From NCBI GenBank assembly GCA_965237595.1, contig CBDEFY010000003.1:21652-85651 (forward strand): 64,000 nt of DNA. Reading direction: 5' to 3'. A program made the translations under genes and the position numbers. The stretch is from UBA9611 sp965237595 (GTDB taxonomy: Bacteria > Chloroflexota > Dehalococcoidia > Lucifugimonadales > UBA3495). Shown piece by piece: positions 42,842-52,084 of the stretch (position 1 is its first letter; each line of letters opens with the position of its first letter). The notes beneath the pieces were generated by a model. The model did no database searches and was not told the DNA's origin. It saw only the letters and a list, made by a program, of their open reading frames with translations.

Positions 42842-44062
42842 ATGATGGCAATTCCGTTGCCCTTCGACGGACTCAAGGTGGTTGATATTTCGTGGGTGCT
42901 CGTCGGACCGACTTCGGTCAAGTACCTGGCCGACCACGGCGCGACTGTAGTCCGGGTCGAAGCGGCCACGCCCTTGGATATTCTGCGCACCGCCGGTCCA
43001 TTCAAAGACGGCGTGGCAGGCTCCGACCGCTCCCAGTTCTTTGCGGAGTACAACTCCTCGAAGTTAGGGCTGTGCCTGGACCTGAAGAACCCGGCCGGAC
43101 TGGACATAGCCAAACGGCTCATATCCTGGGCCGACGTTTTCATTGAGAGCTTCAGGCCAGGTATTGTGGACTCCCTGGGCATCGGTTACGAGACTGCCCG
43201 GCAATTGAACCCCTCAATCGTAATGGCCAGCACCTGCCTTATGGGGCAGACCGGCCCCGCCGCCGCCTTCTCCGGATACGGCTTCCACGCAGCGTCGATC
43301 GCCGGTTTTTACGAGACCACCGGTTGGCCGGATCTGGCGCCCGACGGACCATGGGTGGCCTACACGGATGGTGTGTCCCCCCGGATCTTGGCGACCAGCA
43401 TCATGGCCGCTTTGGACCACCGGCGCCGGACGGGCCAGGGCCAGCACATTGATGCCTCCCAGCTGGAGATGTCACTTCATTTCCTGTCCCCACAGATCAT
43501 CGACTACAGCGCAAACGGGCGGTCGGTCACCCGCAACGGGAATAGGTCTCAATACTTCGCGCCTCAGGGGGCCTACCCCTGCGCCGGGGATGACCAGTGG
43601 TGCACCATCGCCGTGGAGACCGAAGACCAGTGGGAGGCGTTGCAGCGGGCAATGGGAGGCCCGGTTTGGGCGCAAGACGGACGGTTCGATTCCATGAAGG
43701 CCCGGCTGGAAAACCACGACACCATCGACCGGCACATCGGCCAATGGACCAAGGACCAAGACCCAAGGGAGTTAATGCAGTTGCTGCTGTCCCACGGGGT
43801 GCCGGCAGGGGTGGTGCAGCGGAGTAGCGACCTTGAGACCGACCCACAGTTGGCCCACCGGAAATTTTTCCGGCACTTGGAGCATCAAGAGATGGGCACG
43901 GTGCCCTACGCCGGTCACCAGTTCCGCATCCGGGGCTACGACAACGGGCCACGCTTCCCGGCGCCGGTTCTGGGCCAGCACAACGAGCAGGTGCTCCGCG
44001 AGGTGTTGGGGATGACCGACGACGAGGTGACTGAGGCGGTAATAGCCGAAGCCATCATGTAG
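42842..44062 (+). CDS. CaiB/BaiF family III CoA-transferase
   Basis: 406 residues. VVDISWVLVGPTSVKYLADH at the start, SKLGLCLDLKNPAGL, FIESFRPGIVDSLGIGY and a PWVAYTDGVSPRILATSI segment with the expected Asp. RBS AAGGAG at 42833-42838; ATG 42842 or 42845 both fit. It sits eight bases after the previous CoA-transferase, so the pair is likely an operon and perhaps a heteromer. The substrate cannot be assigned. Confidence 0.88.
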   Translation: MMAIPLPFDGLKVVDISWVLVGPTSVKYLADHGATVVRVEAATPLDILRTAGPFKDGVAGSDRSQFFAEYNSSKLGLCLDLKNPAGLDIAKRLISWADVFIESFRPGIVDSLGIGYETARQLNPSIVMASTCLMGQTGPAAAFSGYGFHAASIAGFYETTGWPDLAPDGPWVAYTDGVSPRILATSIMAALDHRRRTGQGQHIDASQLEMSLHFLSPQIIDYSANGRSVTRNGNRSQYFAPQGAYPCAGDDQWCTIAVETEDQWEALQRAMGGPVWAQDGRFDSMKARLENHDTIDRHIGQWTKDQDPRELMQLLLSHGVPAGVVQRSSDLETDPQLAHRKFFRHLEHQEMGTVPYAGHQFRIRGYDNGPRFPAPVLGQHNEQVLREVLGMTDDEVTEAVIAEAIM

Positions 44063-44072
44063 GCCCAACGGC

Positions 44073-44594
44073 CTAAAGCACCATTGCGCCGAGGATGTCT
44101 TTGAGGTGGGAGAGGGCCCACTTGTGGGCCTCGGGGTTGAAGCTGGCCACACAATCTGACGGCACCTCGACGGGGTAGTCCCGGTTGCGGGCATCCGAGG
44201 TGGTGTGGAGGACGCAGATGTCGGTGCAAACGCCGCAGATGATTATCTTTTCCGGCGAGCCGGCGCCCAGTCGGGCTTCCAGGCGGGTGTTGAAGAAACC
44301 GCTGTAGCGGTTCTTGGGGATGACGTTGTCCCCGGTCACAAATTCCGTCAACTCGGGTATGACGTGGGGTTCCTCGGTGCCCTTCACGCAGTGGACCGGG
44401 AATATCTGAAACTCCAAGTCGTCTGTGTCGTGGTGGTCCGAGATGAAGAGAACCTCCGATCCGGCGGCCTGCTCCCGGGCAAGCAGGCTGTGGACCCTGG
44501 GTATGATTTCCCGGGACTCGTCGCCGCAATAGAGATTGTGGCCGGGCTCCAAGAATCCTTTAACCATGTCGATGACCAGCACTACATTTGACAT
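44073..44594 (-). CDS. isochorismatase-family cysteine hydrolase
   Basis: 173 residues. LVIDMVKGF has the catalytic Asp, PKNRYSGFFNTRLE the Lys, and ICGVCTDICVLHT the nucleophilic Cys of this family (nicotinamidase, isochorismatase, N-carbamoylsarcosine amidase). A nicotinamidase role is possible but not established. It is convergent with the preceding CoA-transferase, 10 bases away. Confidence 0.92.
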   Translation of the reverse strand: MSNVVLVIDMVKGFLEPGHNLYCGDESREIIPRVHSLLAREQAAGSEVLFISDHHDTDDLEFQIFPVHCVKGTEEPHVIPELTEFVTGDNVIPKNRYSGFFNTRLEARLGAGSPEKIIICGVCTDICVLHTTSDARNRDYPVEVPSDCVASFNPEAHKWALSHLKDILGAMVL

Positions 44595-44608
44595 GTTTCT
44601 GTCCTGCC

Positions 44609-45193
44609 TTAAGGTCTGGGCGGCGGGGTATCAGTCGGCGGACGAACCGGCTGTGGAGGCGGCGGCGGTAGATCCCTGGGAGAAGGCTCTGGCGGTTGTT
44701 TGGGATCAAAGGGCTCACCGTCCACCAGCAGTTCTTCGATCACCGCAGAGCCGCCGGAGCTAACGGCAACCCGCACCTCCACATCGGTCGCGCCTTCAAT
44801 GATATGCCCGGTCCCCTCGGGAATGAAATAAGTGTCTATGCCGAATTCCAACCGCCCTCTCGAATTAACCGTGCCTTTGATGAACAACCGGTCTGAGCCC
44901 GGTCTTTCCATGAGGTACTGCCTCGCGAGCCAGACGCCATCCGCGCCTTCAAATAGCTCAACATAGATTGTATCGCCCCGCCTGCTGGCAGCCCAGTCGG
45001 GCAGTTGGGCAATCTCGTAGTCCAAGATGGCGAAGTCGCCCTGAAGCAGCGACCGGGGGTCGATGGGCACGGTCTGGAGCAGCCCCGTGGTGCCGGAACG
45101 GAGGACATCCTCTTTTACGGCGATAAAGGCGAGCAACAGGATGATCTGCCCGGCCACCGTGGCCCAGAAGGCTATCTTGAGGGGAAGGTTCAT
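44609..45193 (-). CDS. GDYXXLXY domain-containing membrane protein
   Basis: 194 residues, starting MNLPLKIAFWATVAGQIILL, one N-terminal membrane helix. The hallmark GDFAILDYEIAQLP follows, then YFIPEGTGHIIE. The C-terminus is proline-rich (residues 170-194). These proteins are usually encoded beside DUF2157/DUF4401 membrane proteins, as here; the start overlaps the DUF2157 stop by four bases (ATGA). Function unknown. Confidence 0.85.
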   Translation of the reverse strand: MNLPLKIAFWATVAGQIILLLAFIAVKEDVLRSGTTGLLQTVPIDPRSLLQGDFAILDYEIAQLPDWAASRRGDTIYVELFEGADGVWLARQYLMERPGSDRLFIKGTVNSRGRLEFGIDTYFIPEGTGHIIEGATDVEVRVAVSSGGSAVIEELLVDGEPFDPKQPPEPSPRDLPPPPPQPVRPPTDTPPPRP

Positions 45194-46443
45194 CTGGGCC
45201 CTCCCGCCGTTCTGATGCGCTCCAGCATCTCCTGCCGGCCCCGCTCCACCAAGTAACCGCCCAGCAGAAGGATCACGCCCGCCGCCACAAAGATCAATGA
45301 CCGGTCCAGCAGCCCCCAACTGTATTCAAAGTAACGGGCAATGATGTTGATGCCGATAAAGAGCAGGCCGATGTTGACCCAAGCCTCTCGTCCCCGCAGA
45401 TACCCCGACACCAGCACGCCGAGGAGGGCGAGGGCCAAGAGGGCGTTGAAGACCACGGCATAAAGGACTTCGCCGCCGCTGTCGACGCCGATTACCACGT
45501 AGGCCGCAGCCAGCAGCACGGCGATGGCGATGCCTTCGATCCCGTTAAGTGTGAACGACGTTTCGTTACGGCGGTGGAGCCAGCCGGTCGCCAACACCAA
45601 AGCCAACGTCAAAGCGCCGGCCGCCGCTATCAAGATACGGAACGCCGTCTCAGTATCGCCCTGGACATAGAGACCACCGTCGGACGACAACACATCCTTG
45701 AAGGTCAGGATGAAGACCGCCCCCAAAGCCGTGATCAGACCCACCAGTTCAAAGACCTCTGAATAAGGGTGGAGGGTGGGTATCTCCTCTTTCATCCGTC
45801 CGAGGGCCAGGACAAATAGCCCCAGTATCAGGAACAAGGACGCGGCCAACACCGCCTCGCCCCGGGAGATGTCGTCCATCCAATCGGGCAGACGGAAGCC
45901 CACCGCCAGAAAGAACAGCACCAGCCCCAGGAATTGGATCGGCTGGGACTTGACGATGTAGACCAGGGGCAACACGCCCAGGAACCAGAACAGCATCAAC
46001 CGGGGGTCGTTCACATCGACGTTATAGACCTGGCCCACCAGGTGCACGCCCGCTCCGTAGATGATGCAGGCCAGCAGCACCATGGCCGAGCCGACCCGGC
46101 GGTAGCCGCGGTGGTAGCGCAGGTAATAACCAAGTCCATGGCCGGCGATGATGGCGGCCAGGATTAGGCCCAGCTTCGGCCACCGGCCGATGGCGTCCCA
46201 GTTGGCGGCGAAGAAGAGAATGACGCCCAGCCCCACCAACACTGCGCCCACGATGGACAGGCCAGTAACCAGCCTCCCTTGGGAGCGGTAGGACTTGGGG
46301 GCGAGCTCCGAAGGAGAATAATTGCCGAGGATTGCCTGTCCCTGCTCGGCAGTGATTATGCCGTCGCTCTCCCAGCGGGACACTTCCCTGGGCAGCCGTT
46401 CCAGAAACTCTTCGTCTCGGGCGTTTGATTCGTAATCCGCCAT
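45190..46443 (-). CDS. DUF2157 domain-containing membrane protein
   Basis: 417 residues. The soluble N-terminus EEFLERLPREVSRWESDGII includes the DUF2157 start, then about 10-12 hydrophobic segments up to the C-terminus. It is translationally coupled to the GDYXXLXY gene. Function unknown, possibly envelope-associated. Confidence 0.88.
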   Translation of the reverse strand: MADYESNARDEEFLERLPREVSRWESDGIITAEQGQAILGNYSPSELAPKSYRSQGRLVTGLSIVGAVLVGLGVILFFAANWDAIGRWPKLGLILAAIIAGHGLGYYLRYHRGYRRVGSAMVLLACIIYGAGVHLVGQVYNVDVNDPRLMLFWFLGVLPLVYIVKSQPIQFLGLVLFFLAVGFRLPDWMDDISRGEAVLAASLFLILGLFVLALGRMKEEIPTLHPYSEVFELVGLITALGAVFILTFKDVLSSDGGLYVQGDTETAFRILIAAAGALTLALVLATGWLHRRNETSFTLNGIEGIAIAVLLAAAYVVIGVDSGGEVLYAVVFNALLALALLGVLVSGYLRGREAWVNIGLLFIGINIIARYFEYSWGLLDRSLIFVAAGVILLLGGYLVERGRQEMLERIRTAGGPR

Positions 46444-46576
46444 GCTACTATCTTAGGCAGGAGACACCCGGAATGACAGTTGCATCCGAACCCTGGAAGA
46501 TTAAAAGTTGGATGCTGCGGGAGCAAGGTTGTAGAACAAAATCCAAGCGTGGCTACCGAGTACCGTCTCGCCCCCT

Positions 46577-46612
46577 ATCCTAACCTTCCCCCGTGCCCGG
46601 TTGCACATCGGG
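46577..46612. repeat. dispersed repeat, family D (partial)
   Basis: CCTATCCTAACCTTCCCCCG and a CCGGTTGCACATCGGGG block similar to 13663-13735. It occupies the 200-base gap before the PEP mutase-like gene's stop. Confidence 0.4.
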
Positions 46613-46651
46613 GGTTGGCTGCCAACCATTCATGGTCGCGTGGAATTAGAC

Positions 46652-47539
46652 CTAACGGCTGGACAGGGCTCCTTGGTCCGCGGCGAACCGGGCGTCCTCG
46701 GCCAGCATGCTGGATAGGCCAACAGCCTCGAAGCAGTCCTCCAGGCTGACCATGCTGTCCATCAGGTGGGCGGTGGTGCCCTTCTCTTTCAACTGGGCCA
46801 TGACCTGACCGACAACGTGGGTCACCGACAATAGGGCGCTTGCCGGGTAGATGACGATCTTAAACCCAAAATTCTCTAGTTCAGAGACCGAGAGCAGCGG
46901 AGACTTCCCGGTCTCGACGAAATTGTAGAGCAGGGGAATGTCCAGGTTCTTGGCGGCCCGCTCCACCTCCTCCGGCGTGCGCAGGGCTTCGACGAAAAGA
47001 ACGTCGGCCCCGGCCTTCATGTACTCCTCGCAGCGGCGCATTGCGTCGTCCCAGCCGGTGACGGCGATGGAGTCCGTGCGTACGATGATGGTGAAGTCGT
47101 CGTCGGTGCGGGCGTCCACCGCGGCCCGAATCTTCTGGACCATGTCCTGTGTGGAGATGACTCCCTTGTCGTCCAGGTGGCCGCAGCGCTTGGGGGATTG
47201 TTGGTCCTCGATATGGATGGCCGCCACGCCGGCCCGCTCGTACTGCCTGACGGTCCTCCGCACGTTCAAAACCCCACCGTAGCCAGTGTCGGCATCGGCA
47301 ATCACCGGCACATCGACCACCTCGGTGAGAGCAGCGGCGTTGTCCACCATCTCGGTCATGGTGGCCAAGGCCAGGTCCGGGTAGCCAAGCCGCGCCACCG
47401 ATGTCCCGGCTCCAGTCATGTACACCGCGGGAAAGCCGGCCTTCTGAATTATCTTGGCCGTGAGGCAGTCATAGGCCCCCGGCGCCTGGATGATTCCCGG
47501 TCCGTCGAGCAGTTGGCGGAACTTGGTGGTCGCGCGCAT
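46652..47539 (-). CDS. isocitrate lyase/PEP mutase family protein
   Basis: 295-residue TIM-barrel enzyme: GAYDCLTAKIIQKAGFPAVY, ADADTGYGGVLNV (metal site), and HIEDQQSPKRCGHLDDKGV with the flexible-loop KRCGH. The KRCGH loop fits methylisocitrate lyase or oxaloacetate decarboxylase-type members rather than PEP mutase. Cytoplasmic. Substrate not certain. Confidence 0.9.
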   Translation of the reverse strand: MRATTKFRQLLDGPGIIQAPGAYDCLTAKIIQKAGFPAVYMTGAGTSVARLGYPDLALATMTEMVDNAAALTEVVDVPVIADADTGYGGVLNVRRTVRQYERAGVAAIHIEDQQSPKRCGHLDDKGVISTQDMVQKIRAAVDARTDDDFTIIVRTDSIAVTGWDDAMRRCEEYMKAGADVLFVEALRTPEEVERAAKNLDIPLLYNFVETGKSPLLSVSELENFGFKIVIYPASALLSVTHVVGQVMAQLKEKGTTAHLMDSMVSLEDCFEAVGLSSMLAEDARFAADQGALSSR

Positions 47540-48202
47540 ACGGGCCTCCGGTGTGGTGCGGAATTTGGCGAAAATGGGGTGGCGGTATTATAGATCGGCC
47601 CAGGGGGAAGGAAGGTGGAGTATGGGGATTATGAAGGGGTGGATCTGTAATTCCCTGCCAGCCATCGTTTAACTTCCTGCCGATCAGGGGCACGTGCTTC
47701 TGCGATGTGCATTCGCCTTCGGGGGCGACGAATCAATCGTGTTACTTCAGCAGCAGCTTTTCTGACTCCGACTGACGCCGTTTCGCGAAGGCGGTTTCTA
47801 CCTTCGCCAATCTGGGATTCTGTGAAGAAGCCTTTGGCGGCTCTCGTCCGAAAGAGAGCACGCGCGAATTCTAAATAAACGCCCTCGGCCCTGTCATTAT
47901 AAACGCGCTCGGCCCTGTCATTGTTCAGGAGATTGGCGGACAGATCACGATGGAATGGCATGGAAAGGATGATGTTTCGCACGATATCTACCGATGTTCC
48001 GACATCAAAATCTCTAACGTAGTACACGGAGAATTTCCCTTCTACACTTGAGGATTGCAGTTCGAACGGCACCGAGAGGCGAGAATCACTAATTATTTCA
48101 ATCCCAATTGGTAGTTTTTCAGCAACCGCCACCTCATCTGCAAACAGATAACTATAACGAGAATTTCTACTCAGTTCATTCAGCATCTTGAGGTGGACCC
48201 AA

Positions 48203-49147
48203 TTAGTTGGACAGGTTTGGTGCAAAACTAAGTGGGAGTTCCGCCGTCTTTCCAAGGTCTGAGAACGCTCCGTTCGGTGCCCGTTTCCCATTGATTGACC
48301 GTTCATCTGATGGCGCCAAGTCTCCTTTGAACACCTCAGCCGGTGTCCGGTAGCCCAAGGCCTGGTGGGGTCTTTGGTTGTTGTAGAAGCTGAAGTATGC
48401 GTCAAGCCCGGCCTTGGCTTCTCGCCCGTTGGAGTAGGCTTTCAGGTAGACCTCCTCGTACTTAACCGTGCGCCACAGCCACTCCAACAAGATGTTGTCG
48501 GTGTAGCGTCCCTTCCCGTCCATGCTGATTCTCACTCCGTGCTGCTCTAGGAGACCGGTGAAGGCTTCGCCGGTGAACTGGCTGCCCTGGTCGGTGTTGA
48601 AGACCTCTGGCTTCCCCTTGCCAAGCGCTTCCTCCAATGTCTCGACACAGAAATCAGCATCCAAGGTGTTGGAAAGACGCCAGGCCACCACGTACCGCGT
48701 GTACCAATCCATGATGGCCACCAGGTATAAGAAACCCTTGGCCATGGGGATGTAGGTGATGTCGGCGGCCCACACCTGATTTGGTCTGGTGATCTCCATG
48801 CCGCTCAGGAGGTAGGGATACACCTTGTGCCCTGGCCCCGGCTTGCTGGTCCGGGGCCACCGGTAGATGGCACGTAGTCCCATGGTCCGCATCAGACGCT
48901 GGACCCGCTTCCGGTTCACCCTGTGATCTTGAGTGCCCAGCCAGACCCTCATGCGCCGCGACCCGTAGAAGGGGGTACTTAGGTACTGGTGGTCCATCGC
49001 CTTCATCACGGTCAGGTTCTCCGAGCAAGTCCCCTTGCGCCGGTAGTTTAGGCTGGACCTGCTGATGCTCAGTAAGGCGCACTGTCTCACTGTGGACAAG
49101 GCTGGGTGCCGCCGGTCCACCATCTCCCGCCGCCGCTCCCGGCTCAT
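48203..49147 (-). CDS. IS3-family transposase OrfB (DDE integrase)
   Basis: 314 residues. N-terminal HTH_21 region (CALLSISRSSLNYRRKG) and the rve integrase core with Asp in WAADITYIPMAKGF, Asp in NTDQGSQFTGEAF and Glu in DNILLEWLWRTVKYEE. The complete DDE triad suggests an active element. It overlaps the orfA stop by four bases. Confidence 0.95.
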   Translation of the reverse strand: MSRERRREMVDRRHPALSTVRQCALLSISRSSLNYRRKGTCSENLTVMKAMDHQYLSTPFYGSRRMRVWLGTQDHRVNRKRVQRLMRTMGLRAIYRWPRTSKPGPGHKVYPYLLSGMEITRPNQVWAADITYIPMAKGFLYLVAIMDWYTRYVVAWRLSNTLDADFCVETLEEALGKGKPEVFNTDQGSQFTGEAFTGLLEQHGVRISMDGKGRYTDNILLEWLWRTVKYEEVYLKAYSNGREAKAGLDAYFSFYNNQRPHQALGYRTPAEVFKGDLAPSDERSINGKRAPNGAFSDLGKTAELPLSFAPNLSN

Positions 49148-49428
49148 GGACCGAGCCTCTCCGCCAAGAAATCCCGCTCAACCTTCAGTTGGCCGATCTG
49201 CTGATAGAGCCGGGCAACAAGGACCGCATCGCTCTTCTGGCGTTTGTCTTGGTTCCCACCAAAGACGCCGACCGCTCCTTCCAACAAGGACTTCTTCCAG
49301 GCCTGGATCTGCCCGGGATGGACCTCGTAGGGGGCGGCCAGTTGGGCCACCGTCTCTTCACCCTTCACCGCTTCCAGGGCCACCTTGGCCTTGAATGTTG
49401 GGCTGTGCTTCCTCCGCTCTTTTGACAT
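49144..49428 (-). CDS. IS3-family transposase OrfA (HTH)
   Basis: 94 residues from ATG 49428, preferred because GGAGGAG stands eight bases upstream. RRKHSPTFKAKVALEAVKGE and QLAAPYEVHPGQIQAWKKSL form the DNA-binding HTH, and the C-terminal LYQQIGQLKVERDFLAERLG is a leucine-zipper-like segment. It is coupled with OrfB by ATGA overlap. Confidence 0.93.
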   Translation of the reverse strand: MSKERRKHSPTFKAKVALEAVKGEETVAQLAAPYEVHPGQIQAWKKSLLEGAVGVFGGNQDKRQKSDAVLVARLYQQIGQLKVERDFLAERLGP

Positions 49429-50149
49429 GTCCCACTCCTCCCTCACAGCAACAGCTGTGGCTATTTTAGGAGCAGAACTCTCACTTAACCACCTGTCCGA
49501 ATTTCCGGGTCCACCTCATCTCGCCAAGCACGGAAGTCCATTCAACAGGCCGTTCCTCTCCCTGTTCAACGGCCGAAACCTCACATTCCGTAACCTTTGG
49601 CGGGAGGTACTCTGTCGTTGGGATTCCCTGTCTTGGTTTCAATCTCCGCCGGAACCAAGCAATTCGAGGTGTTTTCAACCATTGCCATATTTCTAGGTTC
49701 GTCTTATCTCCAGCACGAACCAGCCCAAGACCAGTGATAGCGGAAGCGCCGAATCCAGCTCCTAGAATCCAAGCCTCAACAATGTCGAAAACGATGAGCA
49801 ATGCTGCGACAGCCGAACCAGCACAAAATAACACCACGATTCCGACGTAGCCCGCTCTAAGTCTTTCTGAATCCCAAGTTAAGCTCATTTCGACAATAAC
49901 CAAAGACCGAGGGTACCCACTCCTCCCATGATCATCACAAACCCAGTTACCCAGAAATCCCCCGCTTAAGCGGTAGCTATGCCCCCAGCAATCAATCCTC
50001 CAACACTAGTGAATACTAGCCAGTCTCCAAGGGCTATCCTCATCAGTAACCATTATACGCTGCGGTTGACCGGACCGACCCCAACGCTTTCGTGCTCCGC
50101 GATAGCAACACGACCAAAAAACTGTTGGGATGACCTGATAATCCGAGAA

Positions 50150-50914
50150 TCAGGCAATCATGCCGCCGTCGATGGTCAGAACCTGGCCCGTGATGTAGCT
50201 GGCGCCGTCGCTGCACAGAAAGACCACCGCCTCGGCCACGTCCTCCGGGGTGCCGAACCGGCCCATGGGTATCCGGGCCAGTATCTTCGCCTGGGTCTGC
50301 TCGGAGAGTTCCTCCACCATGCCGGTGGTGATGTATCCAGGGGCCAGGGCGTTGACTGTGACCTTACGGGTGGCGACCTCCCGGGCCACCGCCTTGGTCA
50401 GGCCCACCAGTCCGGCTTTGGCGGCCGCATAGTTCGCCTGGCCGGGGTTCCCGGAAAGCCCCACCACCGAGGACATGTTTATCACCCGTCCCGATCTCTG
50501 CCGGACCAGGTGGGGCATGACATAGCGGGTGCAGAGGAACGCGCCACGCAGGTTCACGTTTATGACGCTGTCGAAGTCTTCAGGCTTCATCCGGATCAAC
50601 AATTGGTCCTTGTTGATGCCGGCGTTGTTCACGAGGATGTCGATGCTGCCGAAGTGTTCCACGACCTGTTTGACGACGGATTCGGCGGCTTCTTCTTGAG
50701 AAACGTCCCCGCCAACCAGAATGGCTTCTCCACCGGCCTTGTTGATCGAATCGACGACTTTTGAGGCGGCATCGGAGCTGGCGTGATAGTTAACACCGAC
50801 CTTGGCTCCAGCCTCGGCAAGGCGGCAGGCGACGACAGCTCCGATGCCCCGGGAGGCTCCGGTGACCAGTGCGACCTTACCCCCCAGGTTAATGCCAGAG
50901 GTTTGGCCAGGCAT
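50150..50914 (-). CDS. fabG: 3-oxoacyl-ACP reductase FabG
   Basis: 254-residue SDR with TGASRGIGAVVA, NNAGINKDQL, MSSVVGLSGNPGQANYAAAK (Ser, Tyr, Lys) and GQVLTIDGG. The QANYAAAK and plsX neighbour support fatty acid synthesis. Nine bases separate it from plsX upstream. No acpP gene follows. Confidence 0.93.
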   Translation of the reverse strand: MPGQTSGINLGGKVALVTGASRGIGAVVACRLAEAGAKVGVNYHASSDAASKVVDSINKAGGEAILVGGDVSQEEAAESVVKQVVEHFGSIDILVNNAGINKDQLLIRMKPEDFDSVINVNLRGAFLCTRYVMPHLVRQRSGRVINMSSVVGLSGNPGQANYAAAKAGLVGLTKAVAREVATRKVTVNALAPGYITTGMVEELSEQTQAKILARIPMGRFGTPEDVAEAVVFLCSDGASYITGQVLTIDGGMIA

Positions 50915-50923
50915 GGGGTGGCT

Positions 50924-52009
50924 TTACCGGCCCGCGCCGCTGCCGGTCACTTTTTCCCCGCAGGCTTTGTTCCCAGGGGCATTTTCCCCAGGATTTTGGT
51001 TCATAGAAGCTAGGTCTTTCCGCATGATGTCGACCATGCCCAGTTGCACATATCGGACGGCGGTATTTACCGCAGCCAAAATCTCATCGGCCCGGCTGGA
51101 GCCGTGGCCCAATATCACCGGACCGTTGACCCCGAAGAGCGGGCCCCCGTTGGTCCGGGTGCGGTTGGTCAACTGGAGCATCTCGGCGGCGAAACCGGAG
51201 ACGCTGGCTTCGTCCACGGAAGAGCTAAGGCGTTTCTTGGCGAACGCCGAGAACGCCGCGCCGATACCCTCGGTGAATTTGATTAGGATGTTGCCGACGA
51301 ATCCGTCACAGATGATGACTTCGGCTTTGTCCGTGAAGAAGTCCATGCCTTCGACGTTGCCGACGAAGTTCAGATGGCTGTTTTGGAACAGTTGATAGCT
51401 CTCCTGGACCTGTTTGTTGCCCTTGGCCGATTCAGAGCCGACGCTGAGCAGTGCGACCCGGGGGTTCTTGATCCCCATATAGGTGCGGGCAAAGGAGACT
51501 CCCAAGGACGCGAAGTTGAGCAGGAGACCCGGGCGGCAGTCCAGGTTGCTGCCGATGTCCACCAGAACGGTGTTGGGGGCCAAGCCCAGGAACGGACCGC
51601 CCAGGCAGGGGCGCTCCAACCCCTCCATCAGGCCCAATGTCAGGACCGCACTGGCCATCGACCCGCCGGTGGAACCCATGGAGACCACAACGTCGGCTTC
51701 ACCGCTCTTGACCAAACGGGTGGCTACGACCACCGAGGCCTTGGGCTTGGTCTGTAGCGCCTTGATCGGGTGCTCATCGTCGCCAATCTTATCTTCAGAT
51801 GCCACAACGCTGATGGACAGGGCGGACACGTCATGGTTGGCAAGTTCCTGCTCCACCGGGCCTTGGTCCCCCACCAGTATGATTTCAACGTTGGCGGACT
51901 GGGCGCCCAATACAGCGCCCTTCACGGTCTCCGCCGGGCCGTGGTCTCCGCCCATGGCGTCCAATGCGATCCGCACCGGCCCCGTCCCGTTATTCGTCTG
52001 TCTCTGCAT
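50924..52009 (-). CDS. plsX: phosphate acyltransferase PlsX
   Basis: About 362 residues. The start ATG 52009 is preceded by AAAGGA and is preferred to 52039. The N-terminal VRIALDAMGGDHGPAETVKG and GSTGGSMASAVLTLG, ALLSVGSESAKGN and FVGNVEGMDFF are family marks. It makes acyl phosphate from acyl-ACP for phospholipid synthesis. Operon with fabG and the hotdog gene upstream. Confidence 0.96.
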   Translation of the reverse strand: MQRQTNNGTGPVRIALDAMGGDHGPAETVKGAVLGAQSANVEIILVGDQGPVEQELANHDVSALSISVVASEDKIGDDEHPIKALQTKPKASVVVATRLVKSGEADVVVSMGSTGGSMASAVLTLGLMEGLERPCLGGPFLGLAPNTVLVDIGSNLDCRPGLLLNFASLGVSFARTYMGIKNPRVALLSVGSESAKGNKQVQESYQLFQNSHLNFVGNVEGMDFFTDKAEVIICDGFVGNILIKFTEGIGAAFSAFAKKRLSSSVDEASVSGFAAEMLQLTNRTRTNGGPLFGVNGPVILGHGSSRADEILAAVNTAVRYVQLGMVDIMRKDLASMNQNPGENAPGNKACGEKVTGSGAGR

Positions 52010-52084
52010 CTGTCCTTTCCTCGTTTGACCCGGGCCCATAGAGGGTTGCCCGGACCATTCGTCAAAGGTTCCTGCCCTTTTTAG

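Larger units (their letters stand above)
48189..49518 (-). mobile_element. IS3-family insertion sequence
   Basis: Terminal inverted repeats TGAGGTGGACCC (48189-48200) and GGGTCCACCTCA (49507-49518), ends TG...CA as in IS3. Flanked by a 3-base direct repeat TCT (48186-48188 and 49519-49521). It contains orfA and orfB on the minus strand with an ATGA overlap. 1330 bp. Confidence 0.94.
47629..49903 (-). pseudogene. membrane protein gene split by an IS3-family element
   Basis: The N-terminal part is 49903-49519 and the C-terminal part 48188-47629; start ATG 49903 or 49888. Two predicted membrane helices (GYVGIVVLFCAGSAVAALLI and ILGAGFGASAITGLGLV) precede a soluble domain. Removing the IS with one copy of its 3-base target duplication joins GEM to LNELSR in frame, giving about 313 residues. 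No family recognised. A 24-base tandem duplication in the C-terminal part gives NDRAERVYNDRAEGVY. The insertion looks recent because the two halves remain open. Confidence 0.8.
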
